A DNA stretch of 5,993 nt from Acidiferrobacter sp. (lineage in GTDB: Bacteria > Pseudomonadota > Gammaproteobacteria > Arenicellales > UBA868). The position numbers and the translations under genes were made by a program. Of this stretch, positions 1 through 5,993 are shown in pieces. The stretch spans positions 1 through 5,993 of the forward strand of contig NZKZ01000085.1 in NCBI GenBank assembly GCA_002694065.1. Reading direction: 5' to 3'. The number at the start of each line of letters is the position of its first letter. The first letter of the stretch is position 1. A model generated the notes under the pieces. The model was not told the DNA's origin. It searched no databases and was given only the letters and a program-made list of their open reading frames with translations.

Positions 1-303
1 ACAGAGTCGTTCAGCAGACGACGATTTTCCCGATACTTTTATCCGCTCTCCGTAGTCCACCAGGTGCGGCGAGGTATAGGTACCGACCCGATAGCCCGCA
101 GACCGGTAAACCGCGTCGAGCATCGCCGTCGTCGTTCCCTTTCCGTTGGTGCCTCCTACGGTGATGATGATGCTGGGGTAGACAGGGGCCAGGCAATGCA
201 ACACCCGCCTGACTCTATCGAGGCTGAGATCAATAGTCCTGGGGTGAACGGACTCGATAAACTCAAGCCAATCGCATAATTGCCAGTCGCCCTGCGAAGA
301 CAT
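1..303 (-). CDS. folC: Bifunctional folylpolyglutamate synthase / dihydrofolate synthase, N-terminal part (runs off left edge)
   Basis: FolC adds glutamate to dihydropteroate to make dihydrofolate and then extends the polyglutamate tail of folates, using ATP in the cytoplasm. Only the first 101 codons are present; the frame is open to base 1. Translating the minus strand from the ATG at 303 gives a start MSSQGDWQLCDWLEFIE. It is followed by the family hallmark P-loop GGTNGKGTT at residues 50-58 and the TSPHL motif at 77-81, then GERIKV at 85-90. The spacing of these motifs from the start matches full-length FolC, so the ATG at 303 is a sound start although no clear Shine-Dalgarno precedes it. 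It begins 9 bp after the accD stop, so it is probably translated from the same message. The accD-folC pairing is conserved in Gammaproteobacteria. The catalytic C-terminal domain lies outside the window. Confidence 0.95.
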   Translation of the reverse strand, partial: MSSQGDWQLCDWLEFIESVHPRTIDLSLDRVRRVLHCLAPVYPSIIITVGGTNGKGTTTAMLDAVYRSAGYRVGTYTSPHLVDYGERIKVSGKSSSAERLC

Positions 304-312
304 CGCGGGCGA

Positions 313-1239
313 TTATTCGACGTCAGCCTGCGGCGCCGAGACATCCCCCGGAAACAATAGTTCGGCCGTTGCATTTGTCACAGGTCCGAATCCCAGAGTC
401 TGAAGTGATTCCCCAATCGTCTCACGTAATTCATTCCGCGCAACCACCATATCTACCGCACCGTGTTCCAGTAAAAACTCAGACTGCTGAAACCCTTCGG
501 GAAGCGTTTCCCGGACCGTTTGCTCGATTACCCGTGGTCCTGCAAAGCCAATCAGTGCGCGAGGTTCAGCAATGATGAGATCACCGAGCATCGCGAGACT
601 TGCTGACACACCCCCCATCGTCGGGTCAGTCAGGACGGAAACGAACGGCAGGCGGGCGTCCTTCAGTTTATTCAGGGCTGCTGTTGTTTTGGCCATCTGA
701 AGAAGTGAGAACAGGCCTTCCTGCATCCGGGCACCCCCACTCGCGCTAAAACAGATAAAGGGGTTTCCTTGTTCAACCGCATCATCAACGCAACGCGCAA
801 ACTTCTCACCAACGACCGAGCCCATAGACCCACCCATAAACCCAAACTCAAACGCAGCCGCTGAAATCGGGATATCCAGCAACTTGCCCCGCCCGGCGAG
901 CAAAGCCTCTGGCTCCTGACTGGTCTTCCCCGCCTCCGAAAGGCGATCGCGATAACGTTTGGCATCACGAAAGTTCAATACATCGACCGCACGCAGTCCC
1001 GCCCCAATCTCCTCAAACCGGCCGTCGTCAAAAAATCCATTAAGGCGCGCCCTTGCCCCCAGACGCATATGATGGCCGCATTTCGGACACACCTGCATAC
1101 CGCGGTCGAGATCTGCGCTGTACAGTACAGTGCTGCAGTCATCGCATTTGCGCCAGAGACCCTGAGGCACGCCTCTTCGGGTCGCCGCGGAGGCCACGTC
1201 CTTGATCTTGGGGGGGATCAATCGGTCAAACCAACTCAC
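313..1239 (-). CDS. accD: Acetyl-CoA carboxylase carboxyltransferase, beta subunit
   Basis: AccD is the beta half of the carboxyltransferase that moves CO2 from carboxybiotin to acetyl-CoA, giving malonyl-CoA for fatty-acid synthesis. It works in the cytoplasm with AccA, which is not in this window. The 308-residue length is normal for the family. The start MSWFDRLIPPKI is typical. A zinc-ribbon with Cys32, Cys35, Cys51 and Cys54 follows, then the crotonase-like core: FMGGSMGSVVGEK (134-146), SASGGARMQEG (165-175), TDPTMGGVSAS (204-214) and GFAGPRVIEQT (231-241). The start codon is GTG (1239-1237), not ATG; it overlaps the trpF stop as GTGA. A strong GGAGGAG just upstream, inside the 3' end of trpF, supports it. 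The close coupling suggests translation partly dependent on trpF. No missing residues or frame breaks were seen. Confidence 0.98.
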   Translation of the reverse strand: MSWFDRLIPPKIKDVASAATRRGVPQGLWRKCDDCSTVLYSADLDRGMQVCPKCGHHMRLGARARLNGFFDDGRFEEIGAGLRAVDVLNFRDAKRYRDRLSEAGKTSQEPEALLAGRGKLLDIPISAAAFEFGFMGGSMGSVVGEKFARCVDDAVEQGNPFICFSASGGARMQEGLFSLLQMAKTTAALNKLKDARLPFVSVLTDPTMGGVSASLAMLGDLIIAEPRALIGFAGPRVIEQTVRETLPEGFQQSEFLLEHGAVDMVVARNELRETIGESLQTLGFGPVTNATAELLFPGDVSAPQADVE

Positions 1240-1892
1240 GCCTCTCCTCCAACCGTCGGATTCGCGCCCTGGGTATCCCAGGCGCGAACCGCTTTACAGA
1301 ACTCCAACATCTTCACAGCACACTTCCTGCCCGGCTCTGATTCCACGCCGGTACTGACATCTACTGCCCAGGCGCCTGATTGCGTCAGCGCTTCACCCAC
1401 ATTCTGTGCCTCAAGGCCTCCGGCGAGAATAACCGGTGCGCTTAGCTCTATCCGGGCGCGCGTCCAATCAAATGCAGCGCCGGTGCCGCCGACGGCTTTG
1501 GGATGATAGGTATCCAACAAAAACGCTCGGGCGTTGGGATGCTGGTCACCAAGGGTCTCTAACTGCACTTCATCCCGCATCCGTACCGCCTTAATATAAG
1601 GCGTCCCGTATGCCTCGCACTGCTCGCGGGTTTCATCCCCGTGAAACTGGAGCAGCGTTAAGGGGACGCGATCGAGAACCGCTGCTACCTCCGCCTCCGT
1701 AGGGTCAACAAAGACTCCGACCAAGTCGACCAGCGCTGGAACCGACGCGGCCAGAGATGCTGCCTGATTCAGGTCTACGGCCCGGGGGCTCGGCGGAAAA
1801 AAAATCAAACCCAACGCATCGGCACCGCAGGCGATAGCGACGGCCGCGTCTTCCGCACGACTCAGGCCGCAGATTTTTACTCGGGTTCGCAC
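1236..1892 (-). CDS. trpF: Phosphoribosylanthranilate isomerase
   Basis: TrpF performs the Amadori rearrangement of N-(5'-phosphoribosyl)anthranilate to CdRP, the third dedicated step of tryptophan synthesis. It is a cytoplasmic single-domain (beta/alpha)8 barrel; 218 residues fits a stand-alone TrpF, not a TrpC-TrpF fusion. Visible hallmarks are KICGL near the N-terminus with the catalytic Cys8, GLIFFPPSPRAV (28-39), QFHGDE (82-87), LLDTYHPKAVGGTG (125-138) with the catalytic general-acid Asp127, AGGL (157-160) and the phosphate-binding DVSTGVES (178-185). The start is GTG at 1892. An in-frame TAA at 1904-1902 rules out an earlier start, and a later one would cut the first strand and the catalytic Cys. 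A purine-rich AAGGGG at 1910-1905 is a somewhat distant ribosome site. It follows truA by 36 bp and overlaps accD by 4 bp, and so is separated from trpBA, which read the other way. Confidence 0.97.
   Translation of the reverse strand: MRTRVKICGLSRAEDAAVAIACGADALGLIFFPPSPRAVDLNQAASLAASVPALVDLVGVFVDPTEAEVAAVLDRVPLTLLQFHGDETREQCEAYGTPYIKAVRMRDEVQLETLGDQHPNARAFLLDTYHPKAVGGTGAAFDWTRARIELSAPVILAGGLEAQNVGEALTQSGAWAVDVSTGVESEPGRKCAVKMLEFCKAVRAWDTQGANPTVGGEA
1244..1250 (-). promoter_or_regulatory. Shine-Dalgarno for accD (decides the GTG start)
   Basis: On the minus strand the bases read GGAGGAG, ending 4 nt before the GTG at 1239. It lies within the last codons of trpF. This fixes the accD start at the GTG overlapping the trpF stop, which also matches the expected AccD N-terminus. 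Confidence 0.8.
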
Positions 1893-1928
1893 CGTTCTAT
1901 TTTACCCCTTGCCCTCCCTTGGAGCCGC

Positions 1929-2750
1929 TCACCAGAACCGGCAGGGATCGGGAGCCGAAGGAAGCCCAAAGCTCTCGGGATAACGGACTCCGGTAAAATA
2001 CAGTCCATCCGGAAGCGCTGTCACACCACCGACAGTCCTGTCGCGGCTTTCGAGCACCTCCCCGGCCCACGAAACGGGCTTCGAGCCAGTGGCAATCGCC
2101 ATAAGCACCCCAGTGATATTTCTGACCATATGCTGTAGAAAACCGTTCGCCTCGATATCTATCCATATCCAGGGCCCTTGACTGTTCACCGACAATTCAT
2201 AGATCTCGCGCACCGGTTCCTTTGACTGACACCCACTGGCCCTGAAAGCAGAAAAGTCGTGTCGGCCAATCAGCGCCGTCGCTGCGTGCCTCATACGCGA
2301 GACATCCAGTCTCTCGTAAGTCCAAGTCACTTTTCCCGCGAGATAAGTCGGTCGAACGTCTCGGCACAACAGGATATAGCGGTAACGTCTCGCCAACGCG
2401 GTGAAACGTGCATGAAAACCAGGATCGACCGCCTTGACCCACATTAAGGCCAGTCCGGTCGGCAGGTGTGTGTTGGCGCCCCGTAGCCAGTTACGCGGGG
2501 AACGCTCTGCGCTTGAGTCAAAATGGGCAACCTGGCCAGTCGCGTGGACCCCCGTGTCGGTGCGGCCCGCTGTCACAACTTGAATGGTTTCAGACGCGAC
2601 CCTGGCTAAAGCCTCCTCGACCCAATCCTGAACCGTACTGACCCCAGACTGGCTCTGCCATCCATGAAACCGGCTCCCGTCATACTCCACCCCAACGGCA
2701 TAGCGTGTCGAAGCTGCGTTCCTGACTGGTGAAATCGTCTCCGCTCCCAA
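1929..2750 (-). CDS. truA: tRNA pseudouridine(38-40) synthase
   Basis: TruA converts uridines 38, 39 and 40 in the anticodon arm of many tRNAs to pseudouridine; it acts as a homodimer in the cytoplasm. The 273-residue product shows the family motifs in order: VEYDGSRFHGWQ (21-32), the catalytic block AGRTDTGVHA (61-70) with Asp65 as nucleophile, HARFTALARRYRY (113-125), FSAFRASGCQS (166-176) and ANGFLQHMVRN (201-211). The only conventional start before the conserved core is TTG at 2750; an in-frame TAG lies at 2759-2757. No good Shine-Dalgarno precedes the TTG, so the exact N-terminus is the least certain in the window. It is the first gene of the left-going truA-trpF-accD-folC cluster and is divergent from trpB. 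In relatives truA commonly follows fimV directly; here trpBA lies between them. Confidence 0.96.
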   Translation of the reverse strand: MGAETISPVRNAASTRYAVGVEYDGSRFHGWQSQSGVSTVQDWVEEALARVASETIQVVTAGRTDTGVHATGQVAHFDSSAERSPRNWLRGANTHLPTGLALMWVKAVDPGFHARFTALARRYRYILLCRDVRPTYLAGKVTWTYERLDVSRMRHAATALIGRHDFSAFRASGCQSKEPVREIYELSVNSQGPWIWIDIEANGFLQHMVRNITGVLMAIATGSKPVSWAGEVLESRDRTVGGVTALPDGLYFTGVRYPESFGLPSAPDPCRFW

Positions 2751-2884
2751 GGCGTACTAACCCGTGTTGTAGAATCTCATGTCGCAGGTCACAGATTCTA
2801 CCTACTCATCAACGGCCGCAGTCCAAAGCTTGTGCCGTTGGAGCAAGTCGAGTCCTGATATTTCAGAACAATTAACGAGAGCTT
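2751..2884. promoter_or_regulatory. Divergent truA / trpB intergenic region
   Basis: This 134-bp spacer separates the divergent truA and trpB starts and must hold, or lie next to, promoters for both directions. A perfect inverted repeat at 2769-2801 is its main structure. Each arm contains TAGAAT, a good match to a sigma70 -10 box (plus strand 2770-2775, minus strand 2800-2795), but I see no convincing -35 box at 16-18 bp from either. The plus-strand sequence near 2830-2872 contains AT-rich pieces such as TGATAT but again no well-spaced pair. No Trp-rich leader peptide with an attenuator was found. The ribosome site for trpB is ACGAG at 2875-2879, 5 nt before the ATG. Promoter positions are therefore inferred, not demonstrated. 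Confidence 0.6.
2769..2801. repeat. Perfect 9-bp inverted repeat, 15-bp spacer (possible operator or hairpin)
   Basis: GTAGAATCT at 2769-2777 is matched exactly by its reverse complement AGATTCTAC at 2793-2801, with a 15-base spacer. Arm centres are 24 bp apart, a little over two helical turns, which would suit a dimeric regulator. It could also fold as a hairpin in a trpB leader transcript if transcription starts upstream. The repeat is directly read; the role is inference. Confidence 0.7.
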
Positions 2885-4114
2885 ATGGCGCCGACCAACA
2901 GAAACCCAGAGCCCCTAGAGTCCTACCGCAGTGGCCCCGACGAGCACGGTCACTTTGGTCTGTTTGGAGGACGTTTCGTTGCCGAAACCCTGATGCCGTT
3001 GATTCTGGACCTCGAGACGGCGTACACCGAGGCGCGGCAGTCTCCAGAGTTTCAGCACGATTTTGACTATTATGCCGCCCACTACACGGGCCGGCCCAGC
3101 CCGCTATATTTCGCCAAGAGCCTTACCGAATCACTTGGCGGTGCCAAGATCTATTTCAAGAGAGATGAGCTCAACCACACGGGCTCCCATAAGATCAACA
3201 ACACCCTGGGGCAAATTCTCCTTGCAAAACGCATGGGCAAGTCCCGCATCATCGCCGAAACCGGAGCCGGCCAGCACGGTGTGGCCACCGCGACGGTCTG
3301 TGCCCTGTTCGATCTGCCGTGTGTTGTCTACATGGGTGCCACAGACATCGAGCGTCAGGCGCCGAATGTGTTCCGGATGAAATTACTCGGCGCTGAAATC
3401 GTTCCGGTCACCAGCGGCACCGGAACCCTGAAGGACGCCATGAACGATGCGTTGCGCGACTGGGTGGCGAATGTTGCGGATACCTTCTATATCATCGGCA
3501 CCGTGGCCGGACCTCACCCCTACCCCGCGATGGTTCGGGATTTCCAAAGCATTATCGGACGGGAAGCCAAGGAACAGATGCTGGCGGCGGAAGGACGACT
3601 TCCTGACACTCTGGTAGCCTGCATTGGGGGCGGCTCGAACGCAATGGGGCTTTTCCATCCTTTCCTCGACGACCCTGTTCAGATTGTCGGAGTGGAAGCG
3701 GGCGGCTTTGGCCTCGAAACCGACAAGCATGCGGCCTCTCTGACCGGCGGCCGGCCGGGCGTGCTCCACGGGAACCGGACTTATCTGCTCCAAAATGAAG
3801 ACGGACAGATTAACGATGCGCACTCCATCTCGGCAGGCTTGGATTACCCCGGTATCGGACCTGAACACGCCTGGCTCCATGATCACGGCCGTGTGGATTA
3901 TGTCTCTGTTACCGATTCTGAGGCGCTGGACGCCTTTCAATTATGCTGTCGGACTGAAGGCATTATTCCCGCCTTGGAGCCGGCTCACGCGTTGGCGCAT
4001 GTCGCAAAAATCGCTCCGACAATGGATAAGGAGCAGATCATCGTCATGAATCTCTGCGGCCGAGGCGACAAGGATATTTTTACTGTGGCTGATGCGCTCG
4101 GAGTAGAGATATGA
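2885..4114 (+). CDS. trpB: Tryptophan synthase, beta subunit
   Basis: TrpB condenses indole, channelled from TrpA, with L-serine to form L-tryptophan using pyridoxal phosphate. It is the central dimer of the cytoplasmic alpha2beta2 complex. The 409-residue length is normal for the classic TrpB1 type. Motifs seen are GLFGGRFVAETLMP (25-38), the PLP-lysine block HTGSHKINN (98-106) with Lys103, AETGAGQHG (124-132) with catalytic Glu125, the phosphate-binding GGGSNAMG (248-255), LEPAHA (364-369) and a C-terminal GRGDKDIF (392-399). Residue 391 is Cys where the E. coli and Salmonella enzymes have the cofactor-contacting Ser377. The ATG at 2885 gives the expected N-terminus and has a weak ACGAG ribosome site 5 nt upstream. 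The stop overlaps the trpA start as ATGA, so the two subunits are translationally coupled. It is on the opposite strand from trpF. Confidence 0.98.
   Translation: MAPTNRNPEPLESYRSGPDEHGHFGLFGGRFVAETLMPLILDLETAYTEARQSPEFQHDFDYYAAHYTGRPSPLYFAKSLTESLGGAKIYFKRDELNHTGSHKINNTLGQILLAKRMGKSRIIAETGAGQHGVATATVCALFDLPCVVYMGATDIERQAPNVFRMKLLGAEIVPVTSGTGTLKDAMNDALRDWVANVADTFYIIGTVAGPHPYPAMVRDFQSIIGREAKEQMLAAEGRLPDTLVACIGGGSNAMGLFHPFLDDPVQIVGVEAGGFGLETDKHAASLTGGRPGVLHGNRTYLLQNEDGQINDAHSISAGLDYPGIGPEHAWLHDHGRVDYVSVTDSEALDAFQLCCRTEGIIPALEPAHALAHVAKIAPTMDKEQIIVMNLCGRGDKDIFTVADALGVEI
4100..4103 (+). promoter_or_regulatory. Shine-Dalgarno for trpA
   Basis: GGAG sits 7 nt before the trpA ATG, inside the last codons of trpB. 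Together with the ATGA stop/start overlap it fixes the trpA start and indicates coupled translation of the two subunits. Confidence 0.75.
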
Positions 4115-4935
4115 GTTCTGGAGATCGTATTCAGTCCACTTTTTCACGATTGAAGAAGGAAGGACGGGCCGGGCTTGTTACCTTTATCACAGCAGGAGAC
4201 CCTGACCCGAAAACCAGCCAGCAATTGATGGCGCAGTTGCCGGACGCGGGCTCAGACATCATCGAACTGGGCATGCCTTTTTCTGATCCCATGGCAGACG
4301 GTCCCGCAATCCAAGCGGCAAACCTGCGTGCCCTCGCCTCAGGCGCGTCGCTAATGGGTACTTTAGATATGGTGCGCCGGTTTCGTGAGAACAACAGCAC
4401 CACCCCGGTCATTCTTATGGGGTATTTCAACCCTATCTATCAATACGGGCCGTCGCGCTTCGTCACTGACGCGGTAGCCGCAGGAGTTGACGGACTGATT
4501 ATGGTCGATCTTCCCCCTGAGGAAGATGAAGAACTCTGCGATCCGGCACGGACGGCAGGGCTGCACTGGGTTCGGCTGGTGACCCCGACATCGAATGAGG
4601 GTCGACTCAAACAGGTACTTCAAAACACTAGCGGATTTATCTATTACGTATCGATCGCTGGCATTACCGGAACGCGGTCAGCTGCGGCATCTGCCATCGG
4701 AGAGGCCCTAGCGACGGTTCGGAAGCATACACAACTACCGATTGCGGTAGGGTTCGGAATCAACACGGCCGAGCAGGTGCGCGAGACCGGAGAGGTAGCC
4801 GATGGCGCTGTCGTCGGCTCAGCGATCATCCGTGAGATAGAAAATAATCTGGATGCGTCCGGTTGCGCCAAACCGGAACTGCTCGATCGAGTCACCGGAC
4901 TGGTTTCAGATCTTGCCGGAGGTCTTCGCAGTTAA
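4111..4935 (+). CDS. trpA: Tryptophan synthase, alpha subunit
   Basis: TrpA cleaves indole-3-glycerol phosphate to indole and glyceraldehyde 3-phosphate; the indole passes through a tunnel to TrpB. It is a cytoplasmic TIM barrel, here 274 residues, a normal length. The catalytic block IELGMPFSDPMADGP (51-65) carries Glu52 and Asp63, equivalent to E. coli Glu49 and Asp60. Further family motifs are GYFNPIYQYG (104-113), VDLPPEE (132-138), GFIYYVSIAGITGTR (175-189), the phosphate-binding GFGI (214-217) and GSAI (236-239). The ATG overlaps the trpB stop by 4 bp and has GGAG at 4100-4103, 7 nt upstream. It ends 33 bp before the convergent fimV stop. No anomalies were seen. Confidence 0.98.
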   Translation: MSSGDRIQSTFSRLKKEGRAGLVTFITAGDPDPKTSQQLMAQLPDAGSDIIELGMPFSDPMADGPAIQAANLRALASGASLMGTLDMVRRFRENNSTTPVILMGYFNPIYQYGPSRFVTDAVAAGVDGLIMVDLPPEEDEELCDPARTAGLHWVRLVTPTSNEGRLKQVLQNTSGFIYYVSIAGITGTRSAAASAIGEALATVRKHTQLPIAVGFGINTAEQVRETGEVADGAVVGSAIIREIENNLDASGCAKPELLDRVTGLVSDLAGGLRS

Positions 4936-4968
4936 CCGGGCTTTGCATGTGCCGCAACGCGCCGAGGC

Positions 4969-4983
4969 TCAGGCACTGCCTGA
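4969..4983. repeat. 15-bp palindrome at the fimV stop, in the trpA/fimV convergent junction
   Basis: The bases TCAGGCA, C, TGCCTGA form two perfect 7-bp arms around a single central base; as RNA it would fold with a 3-nt loop. It includes the fimV stop codon (4971-4969) and lies 34 bp downstream of the trpA stop. A run of six T on the plus strand (4999-5004) comes 15 bp later, too far for a standard intrinsic terminator. A role in ending or stabilising the two converging transcripts is possible but weakly supported. Confidence 0.4.
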
Positions 4984-5993
4984 TAGAGTCTCCAACAATT
5001 TTTTAGCTCTCTCCTGAATGTCGCTATCGCCAGAATGCGCAAGAGCGGTCAGTATTTCACGGGCTGAAGCGGGATCTCCCATCTCGAGATAGGCGTTCGC
5101 CAACTCAAGCTGCGTTCTTTCCTCACTGTCTGCAGCGGCTGCCCCGCTTGAACCGCTCTCCGACAAAGCCGCGTCAGGATCGGGGGTGCCGGTGTCTTCC
5201 AGGGTTGTCGGAAAGGTATCTTCTTCTTGCGGCCCGTCTGCCGACATAGCACTTGCTGGAACATCGAGTTCTAGTTCGAAATTACTGAAATCATCCGGCG
5301 TGCTGCCCTCTGAGGGTTCAGCGGTCGACTGGGACGGCTGAGCGATCGGTGTCGCTCGTTTTTCGGGGTCCAGGTCAAGCTCAAATTCGATGCCGTCTTC
5401 CCTTGCGGGCTCCGCTGCCGTTGGCTCGGGACCAGGTGTTACTGCGGGAGGGAGCTCGTTGGCGGCCGCGGGGGACTCGCCCTGCGCCGCAGGCGGAACT
5501 TCTCCAACGGAATCAGTGTGGTCCGTCTGGGATGCGTCGCGTACCAGTTTCTCCAGGTGAGCCTGCTCGGGTGACCCCTCGGTGACGATCTGACGCACTT
5601 CGCCTGCCAGCTTCTGAAACGCCTCGTTTTGACCTAAGACTTGGAGGACTTCCAGCAACTTAAGTTTGAGTTCGATACGCTCCGGTGTTCGAGCGATCGC
5701 ATCCCGCAGGGTCTGTTCCGCCTGCGTGGAGCGGCCATACGCCAGATAGATTTCTGACTCCGTCAGTGGATCGACTTCGTCGCTCTGCACTGCGACGCCC
5801 CTCTGGGTCTCTATATCCGTCACAAACCCGGCACCGACGCTCTCTTCAGGAACAGGCGTCTCCCTGGGCTCCTCTTCCGGCGGCTTCGACGTAGCTTCTG
5901 CCTCAAATAAATTCCGCCTTCCGCCGTTCGCTGGTTGGCTGTCGGACGGCCCTGACTCACCCACCGAGCCCCTCCTGCGCTTGATGAGAAGCA
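4969..5993 (-). CDS. fimV: FimV-type pilus assembly / polar hub protein, C-terminal cytoplasmic part (runs off right edge)
   Basis: FimV proteins are large inner-membrane scaffolds with a periplasmic LysM region, one membrane helix and an acidic cytoplasmic region. In Pseudomonas they promote type IV pilus assembly and twitching, and the Vibrio homologue HubP organises the cell pole. Here only the cytoplasmic end is present, about 340 codons. The frame is open to the right edge and the first residues read LLIKRRRG, as expected for a membrane-helix exit followed by positive charges. The GTG at 5964 is therefore probably internal. Counting from that GTG, a TPR-like block occupies 65-125 (DPLTESEIYLAYGRSTQAEQ onward). 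A Pro/Glu/Ala/Ser-rich acidic linker at about 145-280 contains two related patches, EFELDLD (193-199) and FELELDV (229-235). The conserved FimV C-terminal motif is at 282-327 (LELANAYLEMGDPASAREIL). The downstream neighbour is usually truA; here convergent trpA intervenes. Confidence 0.93.
   Translation of the reverse strand, partial: LLIKRRRGSVGESGPSDSQPANGGRRNLFEAEATSKPPEEEPRETPVPEESVGAGFVTDIETQRGVAVQSDEVDPLTESEIYLAYGRSTQAEQTLRDAIARTPERIELKLKLLEVLQVLGQNEAFQKLAGEVRQIVTEGSPEQAHLEKLVRDASQTDHTDSVGEVPPAAQGESPAAANELPPAVTPGPEPTAAEPAREDGIEFELDLDPEKRATPIAQPSQSTAEPSEGSTPDDFSNFELELDVPASAMSADGPQEEDTFPTTLEDTGTPDPDAALSESGSSGAAAADSEERTQLELANAYLEMGDPASAREILTALAHSGDSDIQERAKKLLETLSGSA

Noticed and set aside
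1069..1506. 145-residue open frame on the plus strand
   Set aside because: It is antisense to the strongly supported accD and trpF, and its composition is that of a shadow frame with no recognisable motif.
2779..3066. Open frame starting in the trpB leader, considered as a tryptophan leader peptide
   Set aside because: It has only one Trp codon before it reaches the trpB start, runs on into trpB in another frame, and no terminator/antiterminator hairpin pair follows.
3383..3940. 185-residue open frame on the minus strand
   Set aside because: It lies entirely antisense to the conserved core of trpB and shows no family motif.
4999..5004. Run of six T as a rho-independent terminator for trpBA
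   Set aside because: No stem ends directly before it; the nearest palindrome is 15 bp upstream and the run is inside the fimV coding region (minus strand Lys/Leu codons).
5349..5894. Plus-strand open frames opposite fimV (5349-5585 and 5685-5894)
   Set aside because: They are antisense to the recognisable FimV TPR and linker regions and arise from its GC-rich codon use.
1..5993. Mobile elements, CRISPR arrays, tRNA/rRNA genes or an unknown defence or biosynthetic system
   Set aside because: No terminal repeats, transposase, repeat-spacer pattern or RNA gene was seen; all sizeable frames outside the known genes are shadows.

Overview
This is a compact, almost fully coding stretch of a gammaproteobacterial chromosome. 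The evidence is the fimV-truA-trpF-accD-folC gene set, a conserved Gammaproteobacteria neighbourhood, together with a FimV protein whose cytoplasmic region is typical of bacteria that make type IV pili. Base composition looks moderately GC-rich (by eye, not computed). Several genes use GTG or TTG starts. I cannot name a genus; the proteins would fit an environmental or purple-sulfur-like gammaproteobacterium, but that is inference.

Layout, left to right. Positions 1-303 (minus) hold the first 101 codons of folC, running off the left edge. accD is at 313-1239 (minus), trpF at 1236-1892 (minus) and truA at 1929-2750 (minus). Together they form a tight left-going cluster read truA > trpF > accD > folC, with a 36-bp gap, a 4-bp overlap and a 9-bp gap between genes. 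A 134-bp divergent spacer (2751-2884) carries a perfect 9-bp inverted repeat. trpB (2885-4114) and trpA (4111-4935) then read rightward with an ATGA overlap. A 33-bp convergent gap separates trpA from the 3' end of fimV (4969-5993, minus), which runs off the right edge.

Functionally, trpF, trpB and trpA encode three late tryptophan-biosynthesis activities (phosphoribosylanthranilate isomerase and the two tryptophan synthase subunits). trpF is read on the opposite strand from trpBA and shares a cluster with a tRNA-modification gene (truA), a fatty-acid synthesis gene (accD) and a folate gene (folC). FimV is a polar membrane scaffold for type IV pili.

The most notable point is gene order. In many relatives trpBA, when linked here, lies between trpF and accD on the same strand; here it sits between fimV and truA on the other strand, and accD directly overlaps trpF. 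I found no mobile element, CRISPR array, RNA gene or unknown gene system. Most of the window is ordinary core metabolism.
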